A stretch of 64,000 bases of DNA, from NCBI GenBank assembly GCA_035293765.1, contig DATGMF010000020.1, positions 1-64,000 on the forward strand. Direction: 5' to 3'. Positions 47,556-57,173 of this stretch are shown in pieces. This DNA comes from DASRHT01 sp035293765. GTDB lineage: Bacteria > Chloroflexota > Ktedonobacteria > Ktedonobacterales > Ktedonobacteraceae. Numbering within the stretch: position 1 is the first letter of the stretch; each line of letters begins with the position of its first letter. Below the pieces are notes generated by a model. It made no database searches. It worked only from the letters and a program-made list of their open reading frames with translations, and was not told the origin of the DNA. The translations under genes were made by a program, and so were the position numbers.

Positions 47556-47585
47556 ATTGTACCATTAGCTTTTAACAGTTGTCAA
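47556..47585 (-). promoter_or_regulatory. Promoter of the candidate small RNA
   Basis: On the minus strand a consensus -35 TTGACA (47580-47585) and a -10 TACAAT (47556-47561) are 18 bp apart. About 30 bp downstream is the strong ribosome site of the micro-ORF. Confidence 0.65.
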
Positions 47586-47809
47586 GCTTTTTCTGGAAAC
47601 TCGTACATTCGGTGCGAGGCAAAAATCGGCTAAGGCCCGTTGCAGAGGGCGGCGATACCATGGTATCGCATGTGAAGATTCTGTGAAAACCGGGCTGAAG
47701 CGATGATAATTCAAGCGCTATCTTAACTACTAAATTCGTCTGTTGAGGCGTATAATTAAGTGGATGTCATGCTCTAAACGGAACGGAAGATGAAAAGGAG
47801 GCTCCTCAT

Positions 47810-48061
47810 ATGGCTATTGAACGGACTGCCCACCCCTACATTATTCGCGATTCGACAATTTATGGTGGAGAGCCTATCGTGGACGGCACGCGTACCGCTG
47901 TTCGCCATATCGTCCTGTCATTTCAGGGAGGGCAGGACCCGGAGGAGATTGCGGCCCATCAGCGTCTTTCTCTGGCGCAAGTCTATGATGCTATCAGCTA
48001 CTTTTATGATAACGAGGAAGAAATCAAGCATTACATTCGTAACGAATCCTGGGGAAGTTAG
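47810..48061 (+). CDS. DUF433 family protein (antitoxin-like)
   Basis: An 83-residue DUF433 protein: HPYIIRDSTIYGGEPIVDGT, RTAVRHIVLSFQGGQDPEEI and LSLAQVYDAISYFYDNEEEI, a small helical fold related to VapB-type antitoxins. DUF433 genes are often followed by a DUF5615 PIN-like toxin, but none is seen here, so it stands alone. AAAGGAGG precedes ATG 47810. Function uncertain. Confidence 0.85.
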   Translation: MAIERTAHPYIIRDSTIYGGEPIVDGTRTAVRHIVLSFQGGQDPEEIAAHQRLSLAQVYDAISYFYDNEEEIKHYIRNESWGS

Positions 48062-48705
48062 TGCCGCGTATCAGAGCAAACGGCTCTGGCCGCGTTGGCG
48101 CTCAAAAAATAGTCATAATGCGATCTGTCTGTGTGCTGAATACCCATTGCAGTTTGCAGACATGAGCCATTGATGAATCAATGCGCCTTTTTGATGGGTC
48201 AATATTGATTTATGTGGATAGCGCGCTATTTATGCGTAGATACTCCGAAAGGCGCAAATTTTCAACTGATCCTTTGCCTATTTCGTATTCTAGGCAAATT
48301 TCCCCTAGCCAAAAAGCTTCTTTATGCGCTATACTATGTATTGTATAGTAGCATTCAATAAGGTAGTTGGTAGATTCCTGGTTGCCAGCCCCGTAAGGAC
48401 TGGATAGATCGCGTCCAAGCGTGCTGGCTAACGGGCTCAAAGGCATTTCTATCGGCGTACCTGGCTACTTTCCGTACTCCGCATTATGTTGCTATCCATT
48501 TGTGTAAGCCTCGAAAACGAAGGTCAATAGACGTTACTATTGGTAAGCCAGACGCACACCGGCGGTAATATGCGTAATACATAGCATAAGGGGTGTGGGG
48601 TAGTGGGATGATGGTAGGAGTACGGCAAAGAGAGAACGTGCCTCTACATTGCGCGTATTCGTCAGTGAGCTATGTGTAAGCGAGAAAAACAAGGGAGGAC
48701 TTTCC
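48062..48705. other. Gene-poor region after the DUF433 gene
   Basis: About 640 bp with no supported gene. A short hairpin, AGAGC-aaacg-GCTCT, lies about 48070-48085 soon after the DUF433 stop and may be a terminator. Around 48329-48354 CTATAC and GTATAG form a small AT-rich inverted repeat. A minus-strand frame at 48210-48446 has no ribosome site and no recognisable family. The 3' part leads to the ribosome site of the next gene. Confidence 0.4.
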
Positions 48706-48888
48706 ATGCAGCAGCAATACCGTGATCTGCTAATCGACGCCCTCCTGGATGAGGGCTTTACCGTAGAAGAGTCGCAGCGGCTCATCAGACTGCAAGAAGA
48801 GTATGAGGAGCGGCAGGCTACCGAAATAACATATTATCATCATTTTGTACGCTGGCTGGTGGAGCATGGACGCTTGAGTGAGTGGTAG
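48706..48888 (+). CDS. Small hypothetical helical protein (60 aa)
   Basis: A 60-residue Glu- and Arg-rich protein (MQQQYRDLLIDALLDEGFTV...), probably all helical and without a membrane segment. GGGAGG lies 9 nt before ATG 48706, which supports translation; an in-frame ATG 19 codons earlier lacks such a site. The pattern LLDEGFTVEESQRLIRLQEEY resembles small UBA-like or regulatory helices, but I cannot assign a family. Followed by a terminator. Confidence 0.65.
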   Translation: MQQQYRDLLIDALLDEGFTVEESQRLIRLQEEYEERQATEITYYHHFVRWLVEHGRLSEW

Positions 48889-48967
48889 GGGAATTGCAAC
48901 GTCCATGAACACAGAGTTTGCACCACATTTTGGTGATGTTGTACAATGGTTGTAGTGGAGCAGATGG

Positions 48968-49002
48968 GACGGCGTGGCATTGCTACGCCGTCTTTCTATT
49001 TT
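48968..49002 (+). terminator. Rho-independent terminator
   Basis: GACGGCGT (48968-48975) pairs with ACGCCGTC (48985-48992), with a further GC pair step inside, followed by TTTCTATTTT. It ends the small gene before the sugar-nucleotide gene. Confidence 0.8.
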
Positions 49003-49063
49003 ATCCTTAATGACAAAACACCGGGTGACACACGTTGCTCTTAACTAGTAAGGGGAGGCCTCT

Positions 49064-51565
49064 ATGAAAGCGGTTGTAATGGCCGGCGGGGAAGGATCGA
49101 GGCTGCGACCATTAACGATCCGACGACCAAAACCTATGGTTCCCATTGTGGGGAAACCGGTGATGGAACATATTCTTAACCTGTTGAAACGTCATGGTAT
49201 TACTGACATCATTGTGACGGTCCAGTATCTAGCCAGCAGTATTGAGGACTACTTTGGCAATGGTTCCCAGTTCGGCATGCATATCACCTATTCGCGAGAG
49301 GATGTGCCGTTGGGAACAGCAGGAAGCGTAAAAAATGCCGAGGAGCAGCTTACCGAGCCATTTCTTGTCATTAGTGGTGATGCTCTGACCGACTACAACC
49401 TGGCTGATCTTCTCCGCTACCATAACGAGAAGAGGTCGCTGGCGACGTTGCTCCTTGCGCATGTCTATAATCCCCTGGAGTATGGGGTGATTATCACCAA
49501 TGAGGATGGGCATATCACCCAGTTTCTGGAAAAGCCGAGCTGGGGAGAGGTCTTCAGCGATACCATCAATACCGGCATTTATATGCTCGATCCGCAGATA
49601 TTCTCTTACTTCGAGAAAAACAGGCAGTTCGACTTCAGCCAGGAACTGTTCCCCATGATGCTGAAAAAGGGCGATCCCATTTATGGCTATGTGGCTCAAA
49701 AAGGGTACTGGTGCGACGTCGGCAACCTGAGCGAGTACATGCGCGCCAACGCGGACGCCTTGCAGGGGCTGGTAGATATCGAGATTCCTGCGAAAAACAT
49801 TGGTGGCAATATCTGGTGTGAGGAAGGGGCTGAGATTGCCAGCGACGCCCAGCTCTACGGCCCTATCTATCTGGGGCATGATTGTAAAGTGCGCTCCGGG
49901 GCCATTGTGCATGGACCCAGCGTCACCGGCGCATATGCCATCATTGATGAGCGGGCGCAGGTTGATCGCAGCATCGTCTGGAACAATTCTTACATCGGTG
50001 AGCGTTCAGAGTTGCGCGGGGCCATCGTCGGCTCGTCAACCACGATTAAGAGCAAAGCCGTTATGTTCGAAGGGTCGGTCGTTGGCGATAACTCGATTGT
50101 CCAGGATGGGGCGATTGTGCAGCCCAATGTAAAGATCTGGCCCGATAAAGAGATAGAGGCCGGTGCGGTCATCAATACCAGCATCATCTGGGGCTCGCAG
50201 GGGCGTCGCGGCCTCTTCAGCCGCTATGGCATCACCGGCCTGGTCAATGTGGACCTGACCCCCGAGTTTGCTGCAAAGGTGGGAGCTGCTTATGGCGCGA
50301 TTTTGTCCAAAGGCTCCATCGTCTGTCTCAATCGTGACTCGCATCGCACGTCGCGTATGATTAAACGCGGCGTCAATGCTGGCCTGCCCTCGGCAGGCAT
50401 TAACGTTCATGACATTAACCAGGTGCCAATGCCGGTCGCCCGCTACTTTATCCGCAATACGGAGGCCGCCGGAGGTGTCCACGTACGCGTCTCCCCTTAC
50501 GACCAGCGCGTGATCGATATTAAAATTTTCGATCAGTATGGCATGGACATCAATAAAGCGACTGAGCGCAAGATCGAAAATCTTTTCTTTCGTGAAGATT
50601 TTCGCCGCGTCTACCTGGATGAGATCGGCGCTATCGACGTGTTGAGCAATGCTGATGTCACCGGACGCTATCTTGAAGGCTTCAATAGTGTGGTCGATCA
50701 CGAAATAGTGCGCAAGCGCAAATTTCAACTGGTAGTTGACTATGCCCACGGCAGCACTACGCAGATGCTTCCTAGCATTTTTAATCGGCTGGGCTGCGAG
50801 GTGATTGCGCTCAATACCAGCGTGGAAGATGCCTCGACCGCTCGTACTATGGATGAGCTCAACAAAGATATGCAGCGACTCGCGACCATCAGCTCGGCTT
50901 TGAATACGGATATGGGCATTCGCATCGATCCCAGCGGAGAGCGGATCGCGGTAGTGGACGACCGGGGCCGCGTTCTCGATGGGATGAAAATGCTGGCGGT
51001 GATGACAAGCCTCTTCCTGCGCCAGCACCGCAATGGCACGGTGGCGGCTCCGGTAACGGCTCCCAGTGCCTTGCAGCATATTGCCAAACGCTACGATGGC
51101 TACATCCAGCATACCAAAGTTTTGCCTCACGCGCTGATGACCTCCGCCGGACGGGATGGGGTCGTGCTGGTGGGCGATGGGCGAGGCGGCTTTGTCTTTC
51201 CCATCCTGCAACCTGCCTTCGATGGGGTGCTGGCTATCGCGAAGCTGCTGGAATTGCTGGCGACCTTTAATATGCGGCTCTCAGAGGTAGTAGATGATCT
51301 GCCCGCTTACTATATGAGCAGCACCCGCGTGACCTGCCCCTGGGAGCATAAGGGGAAGGTGATGCGTATCCTGAGCGAGCAGTATCGGGAACGTCGTTCC
51401 AAACCGATTGATGGCATTAAAATCGATCTGGGAAAAGAATGGGTCCTGGTCCTGCCAGATGCGGATAGCCCGCTCTTCCATGTTGTTGCCGAGTCCATTT
51501 CAAGCGAGCAGGCGCAGGCCCTGGCGGAAAAATATGCTCGCGTCGTGAGTGGATTGCAGCAATGA
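49064..51565 (+). CDS. Mannose-1-phosphate guanylyltransferase / phosphomannomutase-like fusion protein
   Basis: An 833-residue three-part protein. Residues 1-230 are a sugar-phosphate nucleotidyltransferase ([20 protein letters not shown] with the G-x-G-x-R loop, [12 protein letters not shown], and the metal Asp in [12 protein letters not shown]). Residues 250-370 are left-handed beta-helix repeats. Residues 380-833 resemble phosphomannomutase, but the phosphoserine loop T-A-S-H-N-P is replaced by GGVHVRVSP and the metal loop D-G-D-G-D-R by IDPSGERI, so that part is probably not a mutase. Similar fusions with altered loops are, as I recall, found in cyanobacteria. It likely supplies an NDP-sugar for envelope polysaccharide. 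GGGGAGG precedes the ATG. Confidence 0.85.
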   Translation: MKAVVMAGGEGSRLRPLTIRRPKPMVPIVGKPVMEHILNLLKRHGITDIIVTVQYLASSIEDYFGNGSQFGMHITYSREDVPLGTAGSVKNAEEQLTEPFLVISGDALTDYNLADLLRYHNEKRSLATLLLAHVYNPLEYGVIITNEDGHITQFLEKPSWGEVFSDTINTGIYMLDPQIFSYFEKNRQFDFSQELFPMMLKKGDPIYGYVAQKGYWCDVGNLSEYMRANADALQGLVDIEIPAKNIGGNIWCEEGAEIASDAQLYGPIYLGHDCKVRSGAIVHGPSVTGAYAIIDERAQVDRSIVWNNSYIGERSELRGAIVGSSTTIKSKAVMFEGSVVGDNSIVQDGAIVQPNVKIWPDKEIEAGAVINTSIIWGSQGRRGLFSRYGITGLVNVDLTPEFAAKVGAAYGAILSKGSIVCLNRDSHRTSRMIKRGVNAGLPSAGINVHDINQVPMPVARYFIRNTEAAGGVHVRVSPYDQRVIDIKIFDQYGMDINKATERKIENLFFREDFRRVYLDEIGAIDVLSNADVTGRYLEGFNSVVDHEIVRKRKFQLVVDYAHGSTTQMLPSIFNRLGCEVIALNTSVEDASTARTMDELNKDMQRLATISSALNTDMGIRIDPSGERIAVVDDRGRVLDGMKMLAVMTSLFLRQHRNGTVAAPVTAPSALQHIAKRYDGYIQHTKVLPHALMTSAGRDGVVLVGDGRGGFVFPILQPAFDGVLAIAKLLELLATFNMRLSEVVDDLPAYYMSSTRVTCPWEHKGKVMRILSEQYRERRSKPIDGIKIDLGKEWVLVLPDADSPLFHVVAESISSEQAQALAEKYARVVSGLQQ

Positions 51566-51596
51566 TGCAGGAGATCCATCTGGCTTCCTGCATCAT
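51562..51596. terminator. Bidirectional terminator
   Basis: ATGATGCAGGA (51562-51572) pairs perfectly with 51586-51596 around a 13-nt loop, between the convergent fusion-enzyme and epimerase genes; it overlaps the first gene's stop. Confidence 0.7.
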
Positions 51597-51607
51597 CGCC
51601 AGACTGC

Positions 51608-52627
51608 TTATGCCCGCATAAGCGCCGCTTCGCCCGTTTCCGCGTTCCTCGCTGACATAAGCAGTCTAGCAGCCTTTCCCGGCTCTTCACGCTTTGTTAA
51701 GCGAGCGGCGGCGAGCGCGACGCCTTCTCGCAGTGCTATCTCCGGCTGCCACCCCAGGACATGCAGCGCGCGCGTGTTGTCCAGTACAACCCCTGTTTGC
51801 TCTGTTGCAAGGCAGGCGCGGTGGAGATAGATGGGCTGCAAGTCGCTATGCAACTGCTGAGCTGCCGCCTGAAACAACTGGTTGAGCGTGTAGCTGGAGC
51901 CGGAACTGATATGCAGCGTCTGGTTCTCTCCGCGTTGGAGCGCGCAGAGGTTGGCCCGTACAACATCATCGATAAAAATATGGTCCTGCATCTCATTGCC
52001 GGAGCCGCGAATGATGGGTTGGCGGTTTTCTGTCAGCATGCAGATGTAATAGCTGAGGTCGTGATGAGGGTACGTGGCGTAAATCTCCGGCGTCTCGCCA
52101 TACACGTTAGCATAGCGGAAAATGGTGTGTTTCAGACCATAGTGCTCTGTATAATAGCGTACGTACCATTCCCCGGCAACCTTACTGATGGCATGGGGAG
52201 ATCGCGGATAGAACGGGGCATTTTCTGTCACCAGGCGATATTCGGCATCCATTGGTCTGTATAAATTGTTCCCACCAGAAATATAAATAAATTTGGGTAT
52301 AGAGGCATTGACACACGCATCCAGGATATTAAGTAATCCACGCACATGGACATCCGCATCAAGCAGCGATTGCTCCCCGATGAGCGTATGGGGTCGTTGC
52401 GCGGCATGATGACTGACAATATCAGGACGCTCCTGTTGCAAAATCGTATGAATTTTACTTGCGCGGATATCGACTTGATAGAAGCGAGCGCGTGCATCCA
52501 GGGCATGGCGCGATCCGTGTACAAGACTATCGATGACGAGTACATCATGACCAGCCTCCAGATAGGCTTTGGCGAGATGTGTTCCAATGAAACCTGCTCC
52601 CCCTGTGATAGCTATTTTCATGGGCAT
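51608..52627 (-). CDS. NAD-dependent epimerase/dehydratase family protein with altered active site
   Basis: A 339-residue extended short-chain dehydrogenase of the UDP-glucose 4-epimerase type. The NAD loop is ITGGAGFIGTHLAKA, followed by VLVIDSLVHGSR and the D-I-R segment. The usual catalytic Y-x3-K reads SPHAISKVAGEW, with His in the Tyr position; the Ser/Thr segment reads YISGGNNLYRP. The substrate-domain part (IFRYANVYG) is normal. It may use a different mechanism or be a binding protein. It converges on the fused guanylyltransferase gene, in keeping with nucleotide-sugar metabolism. Confidence 0.85.
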   Translation of the reverse strand: MPMKIAITGGAGFIGTHLAKAYLEAGHDVLVIDSLVHGSRHALDARARFYQVDIRASKIHTILQQERPDIVSHHAAQRPHTLIGEQSLLDADVHVRGLLNILDACVNASIPKFIYISGGNNLYRPMDAEYRLVTENAPFYPRSPHAISKVAGEWYVRYYTEHYGLKHTIFRYANVYGETPEIYATYPHHDLSYYICMLTENRQPIIRGSGNEMQDHIFIDDVVRANLCALQRGENQTLHISSGSSYTLNQLFQAAAQQLHSDLQPIYLHRACLATEQTGVVLDNTRALHVLGWQPEIALREGVALAAARLTKREEPGKAARLLMSARNAETGEAALMRA

Positions 52628-53020
52628 AGTCTGTCCCTTCTCTTTGTCGAGCCTGTGTATTACTGATATGCAGGTAGCAATCTCCCTCTGCTACTACCCA
52701 CTATCAGTGTACTCCCGCGTTATGTTGATGCCCATGAATATAAGGGATCGCGGTGGAAGACATCGCGCTCGACCCTGAAAAACGTATATAGCATCGATAT
52801 GTATACACATTTGCATGTATGTACATATCGATGCTACAAGTTAAGCCACCTTGTGCCCCGCTACTTAGCAGCACTCACCGCTTTCTGGCTAATCGGCCAG
52901 AACGGGGTCGGAGGTCCCCTGAAGGTATCCCCGGCTCCCCGTTTGTGGGCGCTTACCCCATATATTCCACACTTCTGGTCGTCGAAATCCTGGTTTAGAG
53001 AGGGGCAATTTGTTTGGTCG
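52628..53020. other. Intergenic region with long inverted repeat
   Basis: No gene is supported in these 393 bp between the epimerase and the excisionase-like gene. The only clear structure is the inverted repeat at 52789-52836. The rest is ordinary sequence with the epimerase ribosome site at its left end. Confidence 0.4.
52789..52836. repeat. Inverted repeat, operator or terminator
   Basis: TAGCATCGATATGTA (52789-52803) is matched perfectly by TACATATCGATGCTA (52822-52836), with a further ACAT-ttgc-ATGT at the centre. It is upstream of the epimerase gene and downstream of the HTH gene at 53021. No T-run flanks it, which favours a binding site. Confidence 0.6.
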
Positions 53021-53284
53021 CTATGCCAACGGGACAGAGCTGTTGAGCAGGTTGTCCAGCGTTGATTTCTTAATGCGGTAAGCCTGGCGCTTGCCACGGT
53101 GAGGTAGCGTGATCGCCTCTAACGCACCGCTTTTGATCCAACGACGAACAGTTGTGTCATCGACGCGCAGACGGCGTGCGACTTCACGAACGGTCAATAG
53201 CTCTTCTCTTCTCTCTTCTGCCATGATACCATCTCCTACACCATTGAAGTGCTTTTCTGAAATGACGTTACTCTTTCGGGACAT
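53021..53284 (-). CDS. Excisionase/MerR-type helix-turn-helix protein
   Basis: An 87-residue protein with the 'DNA-binding domain, excisionase family' helix-turn-helix: LLTVREVARRLRVDDTTVRR, WIKSGALEAITLP, then HRGKRQAYRIKKSTLDNLL with the basic wing. Start options are ATG 53284 (GGGGGAG upstream) and a later ATG with GGAG upstream that begins MAEERREELLTV; both keep the whole domain. No integrase or phage gene is adjacent, so it may be a stand-alone regulator. Confidence 0.82.
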   Translation of the reverse strand: MSRKSNVISEKHFNGVGDGIMAEERREELLTVREVARRLRVDDTTVRRWIKSGALEAITLPHRGKRQAYRIKKSTLDNLLNSSVPLA

Positions 53285-53985
53285 GTGTCTCCCCCTTTGC
53301 CTGTAGAATAACAACAACCATCATGTATCACCCTCAGCACATTCTGAAGACGAGTTACACTGACTGTAAGTGTAAGAGTCCTACGCAAGGTTGCCCAAAG
53401 GCATAGTCCTCAAAAATTGTTCTAGTTGGGTCCCGCGCTCCATTGCGAAACTCAGGTCTCAACGTAAAAACAATATATCACTGCTTGCCAGTTAACTATA
53501 CTATACATCTCAACGCAAACACAGTAAAATATAACAGGAACAAATGGTATTAACTAGTACTTGCAAGAGGTTATCGAGCCTTTCATATCGTTCGCAATGG
53601 CCTCTACGGGTGTAAGTGGCTATTTAATCCGATGCAAAGTTTTATGGTAGGCCAGAATAACAGGGATGCGATAGTCATTTTCCAATTGCTTATCCTCGAA
53701 ATTGAGAAAGGATGCTGCTATATTTGTACGTGTCACCAAAAAAGATTATTTTAACTTTGTAGTAATTACGCTTGACGCTCCTCAAAAGTTGACAAACAGG
53801 GTAATAGAGTTACAGAAATCCGAAAAGATAATTGCAACTCATCGCCCATTCTTCACTCCCTTGCGGATATTTGTTGGAATTCCATACGATCTGTAATATC
53901 CAGTGGGGAGGGGCCTGATATGAGGATTACCGGATTCTAGCGTGGGATCGAGAATAGTGAAATGAGTGAGAGATGGGGTGAACAT
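53285..53985. other. Gene-poor region upstream of polA
   Basis: About 700 bp, AT-rich from 53460 to 53860. It should hold the promoter of the HTH gene (minus) and that of polA (plus), but I see no clear pair for either. A plus-strand frame at 53702-53896 begins with TTG and has no convincing ribosome site. No RNA gene was recognised. Confidence 0.4.
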
Positions 53986-56900
53986 ATGACAGAGACGATA
54001 AAACGAAAAAAACTTGTGCTGGTGGATGGGCATGCCATTATCCACCGGGCTTTCCATGCCGTGCCCGACGACCTTTCCACCAGTGCTGGTGAGCCAGTAA
54101 ACGCTACCTTTGGCTTCACTTCGATGCTGATGAAGGCGCTTCTGGAAGAGAAGCCTGATTATATTGCTGTGGCTTTTGATCGGCCCACGCCGACTTTCCG
54201 CCATGTGGAATATACTCCCTATAAGGCGCATCGCCCCACGTTGCCCGATAATATGAGGCCGCAATTTGGGCGTATTCGCGAAGTGGTCCAGGCTTTTGGC
54301 ATGCAGATTTACGAGAAGGATGGCTACGAGGCGGACGATATTCTGGGAACCCTTGCTGTCCAGGCTGCGCAACAGGGTGTTGATACAGTTATTTATACTG
54401 GTGATATGGACACCTTGCAACTGGTCAACGATCATGTCAGGATAAAAGTTGCCAAGCGCGGCATTTCAGAGGTGACCGAGTACGACGAGGCAGAGACGGT
54501 GGCTCGCTATGGCCTCCCTCCGCAGCGCTTGCCTGACCTCAAAGGACTGGTGGGCGATAAATCAGATAATATTCCAGGCGTTCCAGGTATTGGCGAGAAA
54601 ACGGCGAGCCGGCTTATCAATGAGTATGGTGATCTGGAAGGCGTGCTGGCGCACGTTGATGCCTTAAAGCCGAAAGAACAAAAGTTGTTGCGCGAAGCCG
54701 CTGATCAGGCGCGGCAGAGTAAACACCTGGCGACCATCGTTCTGGATGCGCCCGTTCAGCTCGATCTGGCCTCCTGCCAACTGACGCACGTTGATACAGA
54801 AAAAGTGCTGGCGCTGTTCCGGCAATTAGAGTTCCGTTCGCTGGTCGAGCGCGTACTGGCGCTGTTCCGTCGTCTGGGAATTAGCAATATTCCGGCGGAG
54901 ATGGTACCTGCTACCTCTGAACAAAGCGAACAAGAGGTGCCTGTCACCGCCGATGTGGAGCCCGAGGAAAATCTGCTCTACGCTCCGCCGCTAGGAGTTG
55001 TGCCGGTAATGCTTCCTCCCACGCCTCCAGGAGAGGAAACAATCCGCATTCCGACCGGCCCTAAGACGCAAGCTGCTGCTACTTCATCTGCTGCATCGCC
55101 TGTAGTAGTTGAAAAAGGACCAATGCAATTGAGCCTCTTTGAGTTTGCAGAGCCTCATGCCGAGGTGGTCCATAAATTGCGCCTGCCCAGCCCGTCTGGC
55201 TCTCATGTACCGTTGCTGATTGATGAGGATGGCGGCCAGAGGACGAATACCATGATCGTCTCTACAGAAGAGGCGTTGCGCGTGCTGGTCAAAAGCTTTT
55301 ATGATGTGGGAGAGATCGCGGTCGATACCGAGACGACCTCCGACGACCAGCGCCACGCTCAACTGGTGGGGCTGTCTTTTTCGATGGCTCCTGGAGAAGC
55401 GTACTATATCCCCGTTGGTCACACCACCACTGTTGACGGTCAGGAGCCAGCCACACAATTGCCGCTCGCTTATGTACTGGAAAAACTCAAACCTGCCCTG
55501 GAGGATGAGTCGATCCGCAAGTACATGCATAATGCAAAATATGACCTGGTAATATTGTCTCGTTATGGCATCAATGTGCGCGGCCTGGCTTTCGATACCA
55601 TGCTCGGGGCATATCTGGCGGAGCCTGGACGGCGTGGCCTCGGGCTCAAGGACCAGGCGTTTCAGCGACTTGGCTACGTCATGACGCCGATTACTGATCT
55701 GATCGGTAGCGGCAGTAAGATGATCAGTATGGCCCAGGTGCCGGTGCGCAAAGCGGCTGATTATGCCGGCGCGGACGCTGATATGACCCTGCGACTGGTT
55801 GAGCCAATCAGCCACGAGATAGAACTGCATCACCTGGTAAATCTCTACCGCGATATTGAGCAACCACTTATCCCTGTTTTGATGCAGATGGAGCTCTATG
55901 GAGTGGCCCTTGATGCCGATTTCTTACGCGAATTTGGCGATGCGCTCGATCAGCAGTTGCAAACGCTTGAGCAGGCGATCTACGACTCGGTTGGTCATCG
56001 TTTCAATATCAACTCGAATAAACAACTGGGCGATATTCTCTTCACCGAGTTAAAATTGCCCACGGGCAAAAAGACCAAGACGGGATTTTCGGTCAGTGCC
56101 GATGTGATTGAAGGCTTGCAGGGCAAACATCCTATTATCGACCATCTGCTGGCCTATCGGCAGTTGAGCAAGCTCAAGTCTACCTATGTCGATGGCCTCC
56201 TGACATTGATGGACCCGCAAACAGGGCGCGTCTACACCTCGTTCAACCAGACGGTAGCCTCCAGTGGTCGCCTCTCGTCGAGCAATCCCAATTTGCAGAA
56301 TATCCCGGTACGCACAGAACTGGGGAGGCAGATCCGCCGGGCCTTTATCGCCGATCCCAGCTATGTGCTGCTGACCGCCGATTATTCGCAGTTCGAACTG
56401 CGCATCCTGGCTCATGTTACGCACGAGCCGCGTCTGGTCGAAGCCTTTAACAAAAATGAGGATATTCACACCATTACAGCCTCGACCCTCTTCAGCGTTC
56501 CGGTCGATCAGGTGACGAAGGACCAGCGCCGGCTGGCAAAAACTGTGGTTTTCGCGGTCCTCTATGGACAATCAGCCTTTGGCCTTTCTCAAGTCACAGG
56601 TATGAGCAACTCGGAGGCTGCGGACTTTATCAGGAGCTATCACGAGACTTTTCCGACCATCAAAGAGTATGTGGATAGAACGTTGCAGCAGGCGCATACA
56701 CAGGGCTACGTCAATACGCTTTACGGGCGTAAGCGTTTCTTCCCCAATATGCGCGCGCTCTCCTATAATGAACGCCAGGCGTTAGAGCGTGAGGCCATCA
56801 ACATGCCGATCCAGGGCAGCAATGCCGACCTGATTAAGATCGCCATGATCCGCCTGCATCACGCGCTCAAAACCAAGCGGATGAAGACGCGTATGATCTT

Positions 56901-57063
56901 GCAGGTGCATGACGAGCTCGTCTTCGAAGTGCCCGTTGAAGAACTGGACCGCGCCCGTCGCATCATTCCCGCCATTATGGAGGGCGTCGCTACACTGGAC
57001 GTTCCTATTAAGGTAGAAATGAAGGTCGGCAAAAACTGGTACGAGGCCGAACCGATGGTATAA
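53986..57063 (+). CDS. polA: DNA polymerase I
   Basis: A 1025-residue protein with 5'-3' exonuclease (LVLVDGHAIIHRAFHAV; YEADDILGTLA; GDKSDNIPGVPGIGEKTA), a Pro- and Glu-rich linker of about 100 residues, a 3'-5' exonuclease and the polymerase domain. The proofreading motifs look complete: Exo I AVDTETTSDD, Exo II HNAKYDL, Exo III YAGADAD. Polymerase motif A is DYSQFELRILAH, motif C LQVHDELVFEV; motif B is RRLAKTVVFAVLYGQSAFG, where the usual N-F-G reads V-F-A. A short duplication (VLALFRQL...VLALFRRL) precedes the linker. ATG 53986 with GGGGTG upstream is preferred. Confidence 0.96.
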   Translation: MTETIKRKKLVLVDGHAIIHRAFHAVPDDLSTSAGEPVNATFGFTSMLMKALLEEKPDYIAVAFDRPTPTFRHVEYTPYKAHRPTLPDNMRPQFGRIREVVQAFGMQIYEKDGYEADDILGTLAVQAAQQGVDTVIYTGDMDTLQLVNDHVRIKVAKRGISEVTEYDEAETVARYGLPPQRLPDLKGLVGDKSDNIPGVPGIGEKTASRLINEYGDLEGVLAHVDALKPKEQKLLREAADQARQSKHLATIVLDAPVQLDLASCQLTHVDTEKVLALFRQLEFRSLVERVLALFRRLGISNIPAEMVPATSEQSEQEVPVTADVEPEENLLYAPPLGVVPVMLPPTPPGEETIRIPTGPKTQAAATSSAASPVVVEKGPMQLSLFEFAEPHAEVVHKLRLPSPSGSHVPLLIDEDGGQRTNTMIVSTEEALRVLVKSFYDVGEIAVDTETTSDDQRHAQLVGLSFSMAPGEAYYIPVGHTTTVDGQEPATQLPLAYVLEKLKPALEDESIRKYMHNAKYDLVILSRYGINVRGLAFDTMLGAYLAEPGRRGLGLKDQAFQRLGYVMTPITDLIGSGSKMISMAQVPVRKAADYAGADADMTLRLVEPISHEIELHHLVNLYRDIEQPLIPVLMQMELYGVALDADFLREFGDALDQQLQTLEQAIYDSVGHRFNINSNKQLGDILFTELKLPTGKKTKTGFSVSADVIEGLQGKHPIIDHLLAYRQLSKLKSTYVDGLLTLMDPQTGRVYTSFNQTVASSGRLSSSNPNLQNIPVRTELGRQIRRAFIADPSYVLLTADYSQFELRILAHVTHEPRLVEAFNKNEDIHTITASTLFSVPVDQVTKDQRRLAKTVVFAVLYGQSAFGLSQVTGMSNSEAADFIRSYHETFPTIKEYVDRTLQQAHTQGYVNTLYGRKRFFPNMRALSYNERQALEREAINMPIQGSNADLIKIAMIRLHHALKTKRMKTRMILQVHDELVFEVPVEELDRARRIIPAIMEGVATLDVPIKVEMKVGKNWYEAEPMV

Positions 57064-57072
57064 AATGGGGGT

Positions 57073-57147
57073 AAAACAGCAGGGGCCGGGCTTGCCGCCG
57101 CCCTCGTTGACCAAGAAAACAGTAGGGGCCGGGCTTGTCCCTGCCCT
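57073..57147. repeat. Tandem pair of REP-like repeats after polA
   Basis: Two 32-bp copies, 57073-57104 and 57116-57147, share AAAACAG(C/T)AGGGGCCGGGCTTG and end in GCCCT. They start 43 bp apart between polA and dapL. They match the general GTAGGGGC...GCCC repeat type found in other gaps. Confidence 0.65.
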
Positions 57148-57173
57148 GATAACCCTATCCAAAGGAGTACCCT

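Noticed and set aside
48210..48446. Minus-strand 78-codon frame
   Set aside because: No ribosome site, no recognisable family and atypical composition; it lies in a gene-poor gap.
53702..53896. Plus-strand 64-codon frame upstream of polA
   Set aside because: TTG start, no convincing ribosome site and no family resemblance.
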